From Flavobacterium sp. (GTDB lineage: Bacteria > Bacteroidota > Bacteroidia > Flavobacteriales > Flavobacteriaceae): DNA of 39,918 nt. Numbering within the stretch: the stretch's first letter is position 1; every line of letters begins with the position of its first letter. Where the stretch lies: NCBI RefSeq assembly GCF_030146175.1, contig NZ_JASLCE010000078.1, forward strand, positions 1 to 39,918, written 5' to 3'. Shown in pieces: positions 9,128 to 17,012 of this stretch. A program made the position numbers and the translations under genes. Below the pieces are notes generated by a model that saw only the letters and a list, made by a program, of their open reading frames with translations, was not told the origin of the DNA and did not search any database.

Positions 9128-11127
9128 TATTTTGCTTCTTTAACAGTTAAATCGTCGTTATAATTCATAATATACACACCCGTGTTGTAATAGCCGCCAC
9201 CCAAACTGGTATAATCAAATTTGTTTTCCACCTGTTCGGAAGCGTTTTCATTTACCGATTCTTTAAATCCGTTTTCCTGGAACATTCGTACAATTACATC
9301 GAACGTTACATCAAAACCACGGGTTGCAAAACGGTTCGGGAAAATATTGTTTTTCTTTTTAAAAGTATTCGCAAAAACCAAAGCCTCCGGTGTTTCGTTA
9401 TCTTTGGTAACCGACGGATACAACAGTCTTAGTTTTGTTAAACGGCTCAACGGTATTTCGTCAAAATCCAACGTTTCGTTTTTCTCTAATGTTACCAATT
9501 GTACCTGGAATTGCGATAAGGCGCTCACCAAAACATTCAGCGAATTCAATACCAGTGTTTTGCTTTCGGTTTCCAGAATTACAAAATTCACTTTATCGGC
9601 TTCCATTAAACTTTTGATATTTTCCAACGTAACAGCTCCTTTTTCGTTTAATTCCGCCAGTCGTACCGATGGATAATTCTCTTTTAGGAATTGTCGTGAA
9701 GAACCTTTTTTCGGATCGACAATTGCAATAATGTTTCCGTTTTTAGACTGCATATAGTCGAACATCTTGCGTTTCACATCATCCGAATTGGGCATCGATT
9801 GGAACAGATTCGAATACGGTTTTCCTTTTTCGTTCGACAATGGCGAAATCACCGGTGTATTGTACTGACTTAACAAGTTTGCAGTATTTTCCACATTCGA
9901 CTGGAAAAACGGACCAATAACCGCATCGGTATTCGAAAAGTTGTTTTTATCGATAACCGTAGCAACAGCCGAGTTGTTTTTCGTTTCTTTAGAATCAAAA
10001 ATTCGGACTTTTACCGGTAATCCCAACGCGCGTGCCGAATCGATAGCCATTAAAGCACCGGCATAAAAATCCAGTGTCATGTTCAGGAATTTATCCGAAC
10101 GCAATCGCTCCTGAGTGGTACGAACCGAGTCGGAAGCAATACGATCCAGATTAAACGGCATAAACAATACCAGTTCCTTTTCGTTGTCTTTTTTCAGTGT
10201 TTTTACAATATCAACCGATGCTTTATTTGCTTTAACGTCATCAAATTTTGACGTATTTGGCATTTTCAATTGCATTCCGGCTTTAACACCATCCTTTAAT
10301 TCCGGGTTTAACGCGATAAGCTGTTCTTCCGATAAACCGGACGATTTTGTTAAACGATACATGGTTTCCTTTGGTTTTACCTCATAGGTCATGTATTTAT
10401 TGTTTATAGCAACTTTCTCGATTTCTTTTTCGACTGTTTTCTGAACCGCCGGAACATTTTTACTCAGTCTAAGATTGTACCCGATTTCCAGGTTTTCTTT
10501 GATCGCCGGATTTAAGTCTTCCAGTTCCGAAACCGATAATCCGTATTTTTTAGCGATTCCAAATTTTGTTTCTTTGGCTTCAACTATATGGTACAAGGTT
10601 TTACCATTGGTTGGTGCAAGTGATTGTTTTACTTCCTGAACCGTATTTTTAACCGGCTCTTTGTCTGCTTTTGGAACGTTAATCGTTAACACCTGACCGA
10701 TTTTCAGTCCTTCTTTTTCAACAGACGGATTGCTTTTATAAATCGCTTCAATAGTGGTTCCGTATTTTTTTGCGATACCATATACCCCTTCTTTTGGTTC
10801 TACAGTATGCGTAATGGTTTTAGTAGCAACCGCTTCTTTGACCTTATCTTTTATCACCTCTTTAACCGGTGCTTTTTTGTCGTCTGTTTTAGCAGCAAGC
10901 ATTTTGCCGGCACCTGTCGGAACCAGTATTTTCGTATTTTCCTTTAATCCGTTTTGCGAATCGGGATTCATCCGATAAATATCATAAGGCGTTACACTGT
11001 ACTTCTTGGCAATTTGCACTACCGTTTCTCCTTTTTCTACCTTATGTTCGATGTAATTTTTAGTTTGCGCAAAGGCAACATTCGACAGGAATAATCCTGA
11101 AATTACAACAGTTACAAAATGTTTCAT
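9127..11127 (-). CDS. LysM-repeat protein with type 1 periplasmic-binding fold
   Basis: A 666-residue exported protein. After a signal peptide (MKHFVTVVISGLFLSNVAFAQ) come four LysM domains, at about 25-70, 106-151, 179-222 and 247-290. Each has the pattern V-x-x-x-E-T/G-x-x-x-IAKKYG...L-NP. They are joined by Lys/Val-rich linkers and probably bind peptidoglycan. From about residue 318 (LVLFMPFNLDRI) to the end is a type 1 periplasmic-binding fold with motifs such as AVIGPFFQSNVENTANLLSQ and NTPVISPLSN. LpoA, an activator of penicillin-binding protein 1A, uses a related fold, so a cell-wall sensing or synthase-regulating role is possible but inferred. It follows guaA by 74 bases that contain a strong inverted repeat. 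Confidence 0.92.
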   Translation of the reverse strand: MKHFVTVVISGLFLSNVAFAQTKNYIEHKVEKGETVVQIAKKYSVTPYDIYRMNPDSQNGLKENTKILVPTGAGKMLAAKTDDKKAPVKEVIKDKVKEAVATKTITHTVEPKEGVYGIAKKYGTTIEAIYKSNPSVEKEGLKIGQVLTINVPKADKEPVKNTVQEVKQSLAPTNGKTLYHIVEAKETKFGIAKKYGLSVSELEDLNPAIKENLEIGYNLRLSKNVPAVQKTVEKEIEKVAINNKYMTYEVKPKETMYRLTKSSGLSEEQLIALNPELKDGVKAGMQLKMPNTSKFDDVKANKASVDIVKTLKKDNEKELVLFMPFNLDRIASDSVRTTQERLRSDKFLNMTLDFYAGALMAIDSARALGLPVKVRIFDSKETKNNSAVATVIDKNNFSNTDAVIGPFFQSNVENTANLLSQYNTPVISPLSNEKGKPYSNLFQSMPNSDDVKRKMFDYMQSKNGNIIAIVDPKKGSSRQFLKENYPSVRLAELNEKGAVTLENIKSLMEADKVNFVILETESKTLVLNSLNVLVSALSQFQVQLVTLEKNETLDFDEIPLSRLTKLRLLYPSVTKDNETPEALVFANTFKKKNNIFPNRFATRGFDVTFDVIVRMFQENGFKESVNENASEQVENKFDYTSLGGGYYNTGVYIMNYNDDLTVKEAK

Positions 11128-11145
11128 ACTACTTTTTTTACGCGA

Positions 11146-11183
11146 ATAAGTCGTTATAAAGTTAGAATTTTATAACGACTTAT
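11146..11183. repeat. Perfect 15-bp inverted repeat between guaA and the LysM gene
   Basis: ATAAGTCGTTATAAA (11146-11160), an eight-base spacer, then TTTATAACGACTTAT (11169-11183). In the minus transcript it forms a stable hairpin ending about 18 bases before the LysM start. No T-run follows the stem directly, so it is not a classic terminator. It may protect or process the mRNA between guaA and the downstream genes, or serve as a protein-binding site. Confidence 0.65.
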
Positions 11184-11201
11184 CTGAATTTACTTTTCTT
11201 T

Positions 11202-12731
11202 TTATTCCCACTCAATAGTGGCCGGTGGTTTGGAGCTGATATCGTAAACAACCCGGTTTACCCCTTTCACTTTATTGATAATTTCGTTTGATATTTTCAT
11301 TAGGAAATCATACGGCAAATGCACCCAGTCGGCTGTCATTCCATCGGTCGATTCTACCGCACGTAATGCCACCACTTTTTCATAGGTACGTTCATCACCC
11401 ATAACTCCTACACTATTTACAGGAAGCAGGATCGCTCCGGCCTGCCATACTTTATCATACAATCCGTGTGATTTTAAACCTTCGATAAAGATCGCATCCA
11501 CATCTTGTAGAATCTGAACTTTTTCCGGTGTAATATCACCTAAGATACGGATTGATAAACCTGGTCCCGGGAATGGATGTCTTCCTAATAAATCCGGACT
11601 GATTCCCAAGGTAGCTCCTACTCTTCGTACTTCGTCTTTAAACAACATACGAAGCGGTTCTACGATTTGTAATTTCATATAATCCGGCAAACCTCCCACG
11701 TTATGGTGCGATTTGATCGTTGCCGATGGTCCTTTTACCGATACCGATTCGATTACATCCGGGTAAATCGTTCCCTGAGCCAGCCATTTTACATCTTCGA
11801 TCAGATTGGCTTCATCGTCAAATACTTCAATGAACACACGTCCGATTGTTTTACGCTTTAACTCCGGATCTTCAATTCCTGCCAATTCATTCAAAAAACG
11901 TGCCGAGGCGTCTACTCCTTTTACATTTAATCCCATTCCTTTGTATTGTTCCAATACATTTTCGAATTCATTTTTACGTAAAAGTCCGTTATTCACGAAG
12001 ATACAGTATAGGTTTTCGCCAATTGCTTTATTTAACAATACGGCTGCCACGGTTGAGTCGACACCGCCGGAAAGCCCCAAAACAACCTTGTCACCTTGAA
12101 TTTTTTCGCGCATTTCTTCCACGATTTCCTCCACAAAGGCTTTTGGCGTGAACGTTTGCGGTACTTCGGCAATTTTTACCAGGAAGTTTTCCAACATTTG
12201 TTTTCCATCGGTCGAATGATATACTTCCGGGTGGAACTGAATGGCATATGTTGTTTCACCATCAATACGGTAGGCTGCATTTTCCACATCTTTGGTACTG
12301 GCCAGACATACACCGTTCGTTGGTAATTGTTTAATTGTATCACTATGGCTCATCCAAACCTGACTGTTCAATGCCACTTCATCAAAGAACAATTCATCGT
12401 CTTTAACAAAAGACAGGTTAGCGCGTCCGTATTCGCGGATATTGGAAGGCGCTACTTCTCCACCACTAAAATGTGCCAGATATTGCGCACCGTAACAAAC
12501 GGCTAATAATGGCATTTTACCTCTGATTTGAGACAAATCAGGATGTGGAGCGTCTTCTGATCTTACGGAAAACGGGCTACCGGAAAGGATAACCGCTTTA
12601 TAACTTGATAAATCACTCGGAAAGTGATTGTAAGGAAAAATTTCGCAGAAAATATTTAATTCGCGAACTCTTCTCGCAATAAGCTGTGTGTATTGCGACC
12701 CGAAATCTAAAATAAGTACGTTGTGTTGCAT
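11202..12731 (-). CDS. guaA: GMP synthase (glutamine-hydrolysing)
   Basis: Converts XMP, ATP and glutamine to GMP. The 509-residue protein has an N-terminal class I amidotransferase domain with nucleophile Cys79 ([12 protein letters not shown]) and the His-Glu pair in [11 protein letters not shown]. The ATP pyrophosphatase domain has the PP-loop [15 protein letters not shown]. The C-terminal dimerisation domain ends in the family signature KPPATIEWE. The frame is open 24 codons further upstream, but [16 protein letters not shown] is the family start. A -7 promoter box ends only three bases before this ATG, so the transcript may begin at or beside the start codon. Confidence 0.97.
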   Translation of the reverse strand: MQHNVLILDFGSQYTQLIARRVRELNIFCEIFPYNHFPSDLSSYKAVILSGSPFSVRSEDAPHPDLSQIRGKMPLLAVCYGAQYLAHFSGGEVAPSNIREYGRANLSFVKDDELFFDEVALNSQVWMSHSDTIKQLPTNGVCLASTKDVENAAYRIDGETTYAIQFHPEVYHSTDGKQMLENFLVKIAEVPQTFTPKAFVEEIVEEMREKIQGDKVVLGLSGGVDSTVAAVLLNKAIGENLYCIFVNNGLLRKNEFENVLEQYKGMGLNVKGVDASARFLNELAGIEDPELKRKTIGRVFIEVFDDEANLIEDVKWLAQGTIYPDVIESVSVKGPSATIKSHHNVGGLPDYMKLQIVEPLRMLFKDEVRRVGATLGISPDLLGRHPFPGPGLSIRILGDITPEKVQILQDVDAIFIEGLKSHGLYDKVWQAGAILLPVNSVGVMGDERTYEKVVALRAVESTDGMTADWVHLPYDFLMKISNEIINKVKGVNRVVYDISSKPPATIEWE

Positions 12732-12734
12732 GTG

Positions 12735-12742
12735 CAAAAATA
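12735..12742 (-). promoter_or_regulatory. Promoter -7 box of guaA (TATTTTTG), implying a leaderless mRNA
   Basis: TATTTTTG on the minus strand fits TAnnTTTG, and only CAC separates it from the guaA ATG at 12731. Transcription normally begins a few bases after this box, so initiation would fall on or next to the A of the start codon. Confidence 0.5.
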
Positions 12743-12862
12743 GACAATTCTTGAAAATTGAAAAATTTAAACGAGCGAAAAAACGTAAAGAAATCGTATT
12801 CAAATGATTACATAAACATTTTTATCCTATAGTGGTCATTTTTGCTGTTAAACCCGGCATCT

Positions 12863-12895
12863 AAACCTGACAGGTTTGCGAAACCTGTCAGGTTT
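12863..12895. repeat. Double palindrome, REP-like intergenic repeat
   Basis: AAACCTGACAGGTTT (12863-12877), spacer GCG, AAACCTGTCAGGTTT (12881-12895). The two 15-base arms are perfect reverse complements. Each arm is also nearly palindromic by itself (AAACCTG, one base, CAGGTTT), so it can fold as one long or two short hairpins. It lies between the guaA promoter region and the SIMPL terminator. The design resembles dispersed REP-type elements; copy number in the genome cannot be seen here. Confidence 0.75.
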
Positions 12896-12901
12896 ATAAA
12901 C

Positions 12902-12933
12902 AAAAAAAACGGCTTCAATGAAGCCGTTTTTTT
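12902..12933 (-). terminator. Terminator after the SIMPL gene
   Basis: Stem CGGCTTC (12910-12916) / GAAGCCG (12920-12926) with a three-base loop. Eight A precede it and seven T follow, giving U-runs in both directions. It ends the minus-strand SIMPL gene. Confidence 0.85.
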
Positions 12934-12952
12934 ATTTATATAAGACGCTTTA

Positions 12953-13639
12953 TTAGTCCAAAGCGTAGTTGATTGTTACGTTTGCCGTTACTTCGATTTC
13001 ACCGATAGCCAACGTTTCTCTTGACATTTCCGTATCAGCTGACATTTTCATTGCCGCCATATACGGTCTTGGATAATACGTTGATGAATTATCGGTTACT
13101 AAAACCGCTTTCCCCATTTTCTGGTTTAAAGCACTTGCATAATCCTGCGCTTTAGTCTTAGCATTCTGAACCGCTTTAACACGTGCCTGTGATTCATATT
13201 CGGCTACTTTAGTCGATCTGAAATCTACTCCGTTGATCACATTGATACCAGAATCTACTAATCCCAACATCATGGTATCGTATTTCGATAAATCTTTTAA
13301 GGTGATAGAAATCGTCTGATTCGCTACGAAGTAATGTTTTTTCTTTTCGTAATCGTAGGTTTTGTTTAACTGAACCTGTTTCGTCTGATAATCCGATTCC
13401 GGTAATTTTGCTTTTTTCAGGTATTTGATCACCGCGTCTATTGCGATATCATTTTTCTTTTTCACATCAGCGGCCTGATCACCGGTATTCTCCACTCCTA
13501 CGCTGATAATCACATAGTCTGGAGTAACTTTAATTTTTCCTTCTCCGGAAACAATTATCTGAGGTTGTGTTTTCATTTCTTGTGCGTTTGAAACGGTTGC
13601 CATAAATAAGGCTACTGCGAATAATACTAATCTTTTCAT
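12953..13639 (-). CDS. SIMPL domain (DUF541) protein, exported
   Basis: A 228-residue protein with a signal peptide (MKRLVLFAVALFMATVSNAQ) and a single SIMPL/DUF541 domain. Recognisable parts are IIVSGEGKIKVTPDYVIISVGVENTG near the N-terminus and the closing IEVTANVTINYALD. Bacterial relatives (E. coli YggE, Brucella BP26) are periplasmic and have been tied to oxidative stress or assemble into ring structures, but the biochemical role is unsettled. It follows the rhomboid gene by 49 bases on the same strand and ends at a strong terminator. Confidence 0.92.
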   Translation of the reverse strand: MKRLVLFAVALFMATVSNAQEMKTQPQIIVSGEGKIKVTPDYVIISVGVENTGDQAADVKKKNDIAIDAVIKYLKKAKLPESDYQTKQVQLNKTYDYEKKKHYFVANQTISITLKDLSKYDTMMLGLVDSGINVINGVDFRSTKVAEYESQARVKAVQNAKTKAQDYASALNQKMGKAVLVTDNSSTYYPRPYMAAMKMSADTEMSRETLAIGEIEVTANVTINYALD

Positions 13640-13688
13640 TTTTGTGCTTTTAAAGTTAAACAGTATAAATCAAATGTGATGCCAAAAT

Positions 13689-14336
13689 TTATAACTTCCC
13701 GGTTTTTGCCAGAAAAAACAGGATAATAATCGGTATTGCCAACAGGATTACCATAAGCGTATTTTCGGTTAACATTTCTGGTACTTTGGCAATTGTGATC
13801 ACATAACCGCCAATTGCGCCGCCAAAATGGGCTACGTGTCCGATATTATCATTTTTGGCTTTCATGCCATAAATCGAATACAGCAAATAACCAATTCCGA
13901 ACAAATAGGCCGGAACCGGAATAATAAAATACAATCCCAATGTCATGTCCGGACGTAATAATATAGCCGAATACAATATTCCTGTTACCGCACCCGAAGC
14001 ACCAATTGCTCTGTAATAATAATCGTCTTTATGGAAATACAACGTCAGTAAACTTCCGCACAACAGACTCCCGATATAGATAATTAAAAACGAAAGCGTT
14101 CCCAAATCGTGTAGTACCACAGGTGCAAAAAAGAAAAGGGTTATCATGTTAAAAGCCAGATGGGCAATATCGGCATGTAGAAAAGAAGACGAAAACATTC
14201 TGATCTGTTCTCCGGCACGAATACTACCGATATGAAATTCGTATTTTCTAAAAAAAGCCGGATCGTTAAATCCTTTAAAACTTACGATTACATTAATCGC
14301 AATAATCACTAACAATACAGGATTCATGCTGCTCAA
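13689..14336 (-). CDS. Rhomboid family intramembrane serine protease
   Basis: A 215-residue polytopic membrane protein. The catalytic dyad is visible: Ser114 in GASGAVTG and His170 in HVAHFGGAIGG. The HLAFNM motif (His59, Asn63), which supplies oxyanion-hole residues, is also intact, so the enzyme should be active. Six hydrophobic segments fit the basic rhomboid core, with the N-terminal helix at residues 6-20. Rhomboids cut transmembrane helices of other membrane proteins; the substrate here is unknown. It is divergent from the acyltransferase gene and probably transcribed with the SIMPL gene that follows. Confidence 0.93.
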   Translation of the reverse strand: MSSMNPVLLVIIAINVIVSFKGFNDPAFFRKYEFHIGSIRAGEQIRMFSSSFLHADIAHLAFNMITLFFFAPVVLHDLGTLSFLIIYIGSLLCGSLLTLYFHKDDYYYRAIGASGAVTGILYSAILLRPDMTLGLYFIIPVPAYLFGIGYLLYSIYGMKAKNDNIGHVAHFGGAIGGYVITIAKVPEMLTENTLMVILLAIPIIILFFLAKTGKL

Positions 14337-14413
14337 TTATTTTCTTTGTGTAAAAATACACATTGTTTGTTTAGGTAATGTTAATTTGGAATGGTAAAAA
14401 TATTTTTAAAAGG

Positions 14414-14421
14414 TATATTTG
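14414..14421 (+). promoter_or_regulatory. Promoter -7 box (TATATTTG) of the acyltransferase gene
   Basis: Exact TAnnTTTG match, 16 bases before the ATG at 14438, in the divergent gap with the rhomboid gene. The nearest upstream TTG (14386-14388) is 25 bases away, a little too far for the usual -33 spacing. Confidence 0.55.
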
Positions 14422-14437
14422 TAAAAAATAATTTAAA

Positions 14438-15349
14438 ATGCAGTTTATTCTTTATATAATAGCATACCCGTTTTTATGGTGTGTCTCTATGCTTCCTTTT
14501 CCTGTTTTTTATCTGCTTTCGGACTGTATTTATTTTATAGTATACCATGTTATCGGATACCGAAAAAAAACCGTGCGAAAAAATCTAGCCGATACCTTAC
14601 CCCATTTATCGGATCAGGAACGCCTTCGTATTGAGCGGAAGTTTTTCCAGCATATGTGTGATATGTTTTTAGAAATGGTAAAAACAATGACCATCTCGGA
14701 AGCCGAAATGAAAAAACGTTTTGTTTTTACCAACGTCGAGCTGGTTCAGGAAATGGAGAAAAAAAATAAAAGTATCATCATGATGTGCGCGCATTATGCC
14801 AGTTGGGAATGGTTGATCATTATTGATAAATACATTAATTTCAGAACATTTGCCGTTTACAAAAAAATACAAAACAAATATTTTGACAAACTAATCCGCG
14901 ATATTCGTTCCCGTTTTAATTCGACTGTAATCGAAGCCAAAGAAACAGTCGATGGAATTCGTCGCAACGAAATCAACAATGTAAAAGGATTCTACGGATT
15001 TGCCAGTGATCAATCGCCGCAATTGCACCGTACGAATTATTTTGACACTTTTATGGGAATCAATGTTCCGGTATTTACCGGTGCGGAAATGTTGGCTAAA
15101 AAACTGGATTTATCGTTGGTTTTTGTAAAAGTTCAAAAAGTCAAAAGAGGTCATTATCAGGCTACTTTTGTTCCGCTATCTGAAAACCCAAAAGAAATTC
15201 CGAATTACGAAATCACCTCAACCTATTTACGAATGGTTGAAGAACAAATTTATGAAGCGCCGGAATTTTATTTGTGGACACACAAACGCTGGAAACACCG
15301 CGACAAACAATCGGATCGATCGCCAAGAATTAAAAAAGCCCTGAATTAA
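14438..15349 (+). CDS. LpxL-like lipid A / lysophospholipid acyltransferase
   Basis: A 303-residue, membrane-anchored acyltransferase of the LpxL/HtrB family, which adds secondary acyl chains to lipid A or, in some Bacteroidota members, acylates other lipids such as aminolipids. A hydrophobic N-terminal anchor (about residues 1-38) is followed by a basic stretch (YRKKTVRKNL). The catalytic HX4E motif is His119-Glu124 in CAHYASWEWL. Further family motifs are GFYGFASDQSP and PVFTGAEMLAKKLDL, and the C-terminus has LWTHKRWKHR. Its exact acceptor cannot be decided from sequence. It is a single plus-strand gene between minus-strand units. Confidence 0.9.
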   Translation: MQFILYIIAYPFLWCVSMLPFPVFYLLSDCIYFIVYHVIGYRKKTVRKNLADTLPHLSDQERLRIERKFFQHMCDMFLEMVKTMTISEAEMKKRFVFTNVELVQEMEKKNKSIIMMCAHYASWEWLIIIDKYINFRTFAVYKKIQNKYFDKLIRDIRSRFNSTVIEAKETVDGIRRNEINNVKGFYGFASDQSPQLHRTNYFDTFMGINVPVFTGAEMLAKKLDLSLVFVKVQKVKRGHYQATFVPLSENPKEIPNYEITSTYLRMVEEQIYEAPEFYLWTHKRWKHRDKQSDRSPRIKKALN

Positions 15350-15366
15350 TCAGGGCTTTGTTTTTT
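15332..15366. terminator. Bidirectional terminator between the acyltransferase and aminotransferase genes
   Basis: Stem AAAGCCCTGA (15335-15344) / TCAGGGCTTT (15350-15359) with a five-base loop, A-run before and T-rich after. The acyltransferase stop codon TAA lies in the loop, and the minus-strand aminotransferase ends at 15365, so one hairpin serves both convergent genes. Confidence 0.85.
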
Positions 15367-16858
15367 ATAGTTGAAACCAGTTTTCGACCATTTGTTTTTC
15401 GGAGTGCAACGCGTTTTTATGAACAAACTCATTTGATTTTTTGTTGTATTCATAATCCTTGCTCCACTCTTTATGATTCTCGGCCAAAGCCTGTAGACTG
15501 TTGCAAACATATTCCACCTCATCGGTCGTCGTTGTCGGGTGAATGGACATTCTAATCCATCCCGGTTTTTCAATTAAGTCACCGGAAGTAATTTTATCGG
15601 TAAGATAATGCGATGTTTCCTGATCAACGTGTAACAGATAGTGTCCGTATGTACCGGCACAACTGCAACCGCCACGGGTTTGAATACCGAATTTATCGTT
15701 TAGTATTTTTACGCCCAGATTAAAATGCAGTTCATTGATATAAAATGAAACCACTCCAAGACGATCTTCATGCTGTCCGGCCAAAATATTGATATTCGGT
15801 ACACTTTTTAAGCGTGCAAAAACCTGTTCAATAATTTCGTGTTCGCGCTTCAGGATATTATCAATTCCCATTTGCTCTTTTAGCTTTACTGCCAAAGCGG
15901 TTTTGATCACTTGTAAAAAGCCCGGTGTACCACCATCTTCGCGTTCTTCGATATTATCTAAATATTTGTGTTCGCCCCAAGGATTCGTCCAACTTACTGT
16001 TCCGCCACCCGGGCAATCCGGGATCATATTTTTGTATAGTTTTTTATTAAATACCAACACACCCGACGTACCAGGTCCGCCCAGGAATTTGTGTGGCGAC
16101 ATAAAAATGGCATCCAGATAACCCTCCGGATTATCCGTCGGATGCATATCAATTTTTACATAGGGCGCCGAACAGGCAAAATCGACAAAACAAACACCAT
16201 TATATTCGTGAATCATTTTTGCAATTTCGTGGTACGGTGTACGGATTCCCGTTACGTTAGAACAAGCCGTAACCGAAACGATTTTTAACGTACGGTCTTT
16301 GTATTCTTCCAACAGACTGCGGAAGCTATCCAGACAAATCAATCCCTGTTCGCAAGCCGGAATTACTTCCACTTTTGCGATGGTCTCCAACCAGGATGTT
16401 TGGTTGGAATGGTGCTCCATATGCGAAATAAAAACAACCGGTTTTTTCTCGTCCGGTATCTGCGTGTATTTCTGTAAGTTTTCAGGAACTTTTAATCCTA
16501 AAATACGCTGAAATTTATTAATTACACCCGTCATTCCCGAACCATCAACAATCAGAACATCATCCTGATTACTGTTTACGTGGTTTTTAATAATATGACG
16601 CGCTTCATGATAGGCCATTGTCATGGCTGTTCCGGAAACCGTCGTTTCGGTATGCGTATTGGCGACAAAAGGACCAAAATCGTTAATCAGTTTTTCTTCG
16701 ATCGGACGATACAAACGTCCGCTGGCCGTCCAGTCGGTATAAATAATTTTTTGTTTTCCGAAAGGAGATTCGAATTCCTGATCAATACCGATAATATTTT
16801 TTCGGAATTGCTGGAAGTACTGTTCTAATGTTGTGGGTTCCGTCGCTGTTGTTATCAT
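15365..16858 (-). CDS. Class V aminotransferase-fold PLP enzyme (cysteine desulfurase-like)
   Basis: A 497-residue PLP enzyme of aminotransferase class V. The cofactor lysine is Lys257 in MSPHKFLGGPGTSGV, and the ring-contacting Asp226 is in FVDFACSAPY. SHMEHHSNQTSW is the usual PLP-stacking histidine region, and ACSNVTGIRTP is also conserved. The C-terminal domain contains IQTRGGCSCAGTYGHYLL, with cysteines where desulfurases place the catalytic Cys loop. It is longer than SufS or IscS (about 400) and has no suf or isc neighbours, so a dedicated Fe-S role is doubtful. The substrate is unknown. It has its own promoter box and stands alone. Confidence 0.88.
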   Translation of the reverse strand: MITTATEPTTLEQYFQQFRKNIIGIDQEFESPFGKQKIIYTDWTASGRLYRPIEEKLINDFGPFVANTHTETTVSGTAMTMAYHEARHIIKNHVNSNQDDVLIVDGSGMTGVINKFQRILGLKVPENLQKYTQIPDEKKPVVFISHMEHHSNQTSWLETIAKVEVIPACEQGLICLDSFRSLLEEYKDRTLKIVSVTACSNVTGIRTPYHEIAKMIHEYNGVCFVDFACSAPYVKIDMHPTDNPEGYLDAIFMSPHKFLGGPGTSGVLVFNKKLYKNMIPDCPGGGTVSWTNPWGEHKYLDNIEEREDGGTPGFLQVIKTALAVKLKEQMGIDNILKREHEIIEQVFARLKSVPNINILAGQHEDRLGVVSFYINELHFNLGVKILNDKFGIQTRGGCSCAGTYGHYLLHVDQETSHYLTDKITSGDLIEKPGWIRMSIHPTTTTDEVEYVCNSLQALAENHKEWSKDYEYNKKSNEFVHKNALHSEKQMVENWFQL

Positions 16859-16877
16859 TATAAAAACTATTGAAGTG

Positions 16878-16885
16878 CAAATTTA
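16878..16885 (-). promoter_or_regulatory. Promoter -7 box (TAAATTTG) of the aminotransferase gene
   Basis: Exact TAnnTTTG match on the minus strand, 19 bases before the ATG at 16858. No TTG at -33. Confidence 0.5.
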
Positions 16886-16950
16886 TAATTTATAAGCACT
16901 AAAACTGTTAAAAAAAGCTTCGAAATAATCATAACTAAATTATAATCATA

Positions 16951-16981
16951 AAAAAAGATGGAAGCCAAAACCTCCATCTTT
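16951..16981 (-). terminator. Terminator after sdhB
   Basis: Stem AAAGATGGA (16954-16962) / TCCATCTTT (16973-16981) with a ten-base loop. On the minus strand it is followed by a run of T, so it ends the porin-DASS-sdhCAB transcript. Confidence 0.8.
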
Positions 16982-17012
16982 CCCCTTTTTAGAAATATAT
17001 AACAGTGTGCGT

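Noticed and set aside
11146..11183. Rho-independent terminator after guaA
   Set aside because: The stem is long but AT-rich and no T-run follows it on the minus strand, so it is listed as an inverted repeat instead.
12863..12895. CRISPR repeat
   Set aside because: Only two mirror-image units with a three-base spacer; no regular spacers and no cas genes.
15346..15573. Minus-strand frame of 75 codons beside the aminotransferase 3' end
   Set aside because: It overlaps the conserved end of the aminotransferase gene in another frame and crosses the shared terminator.
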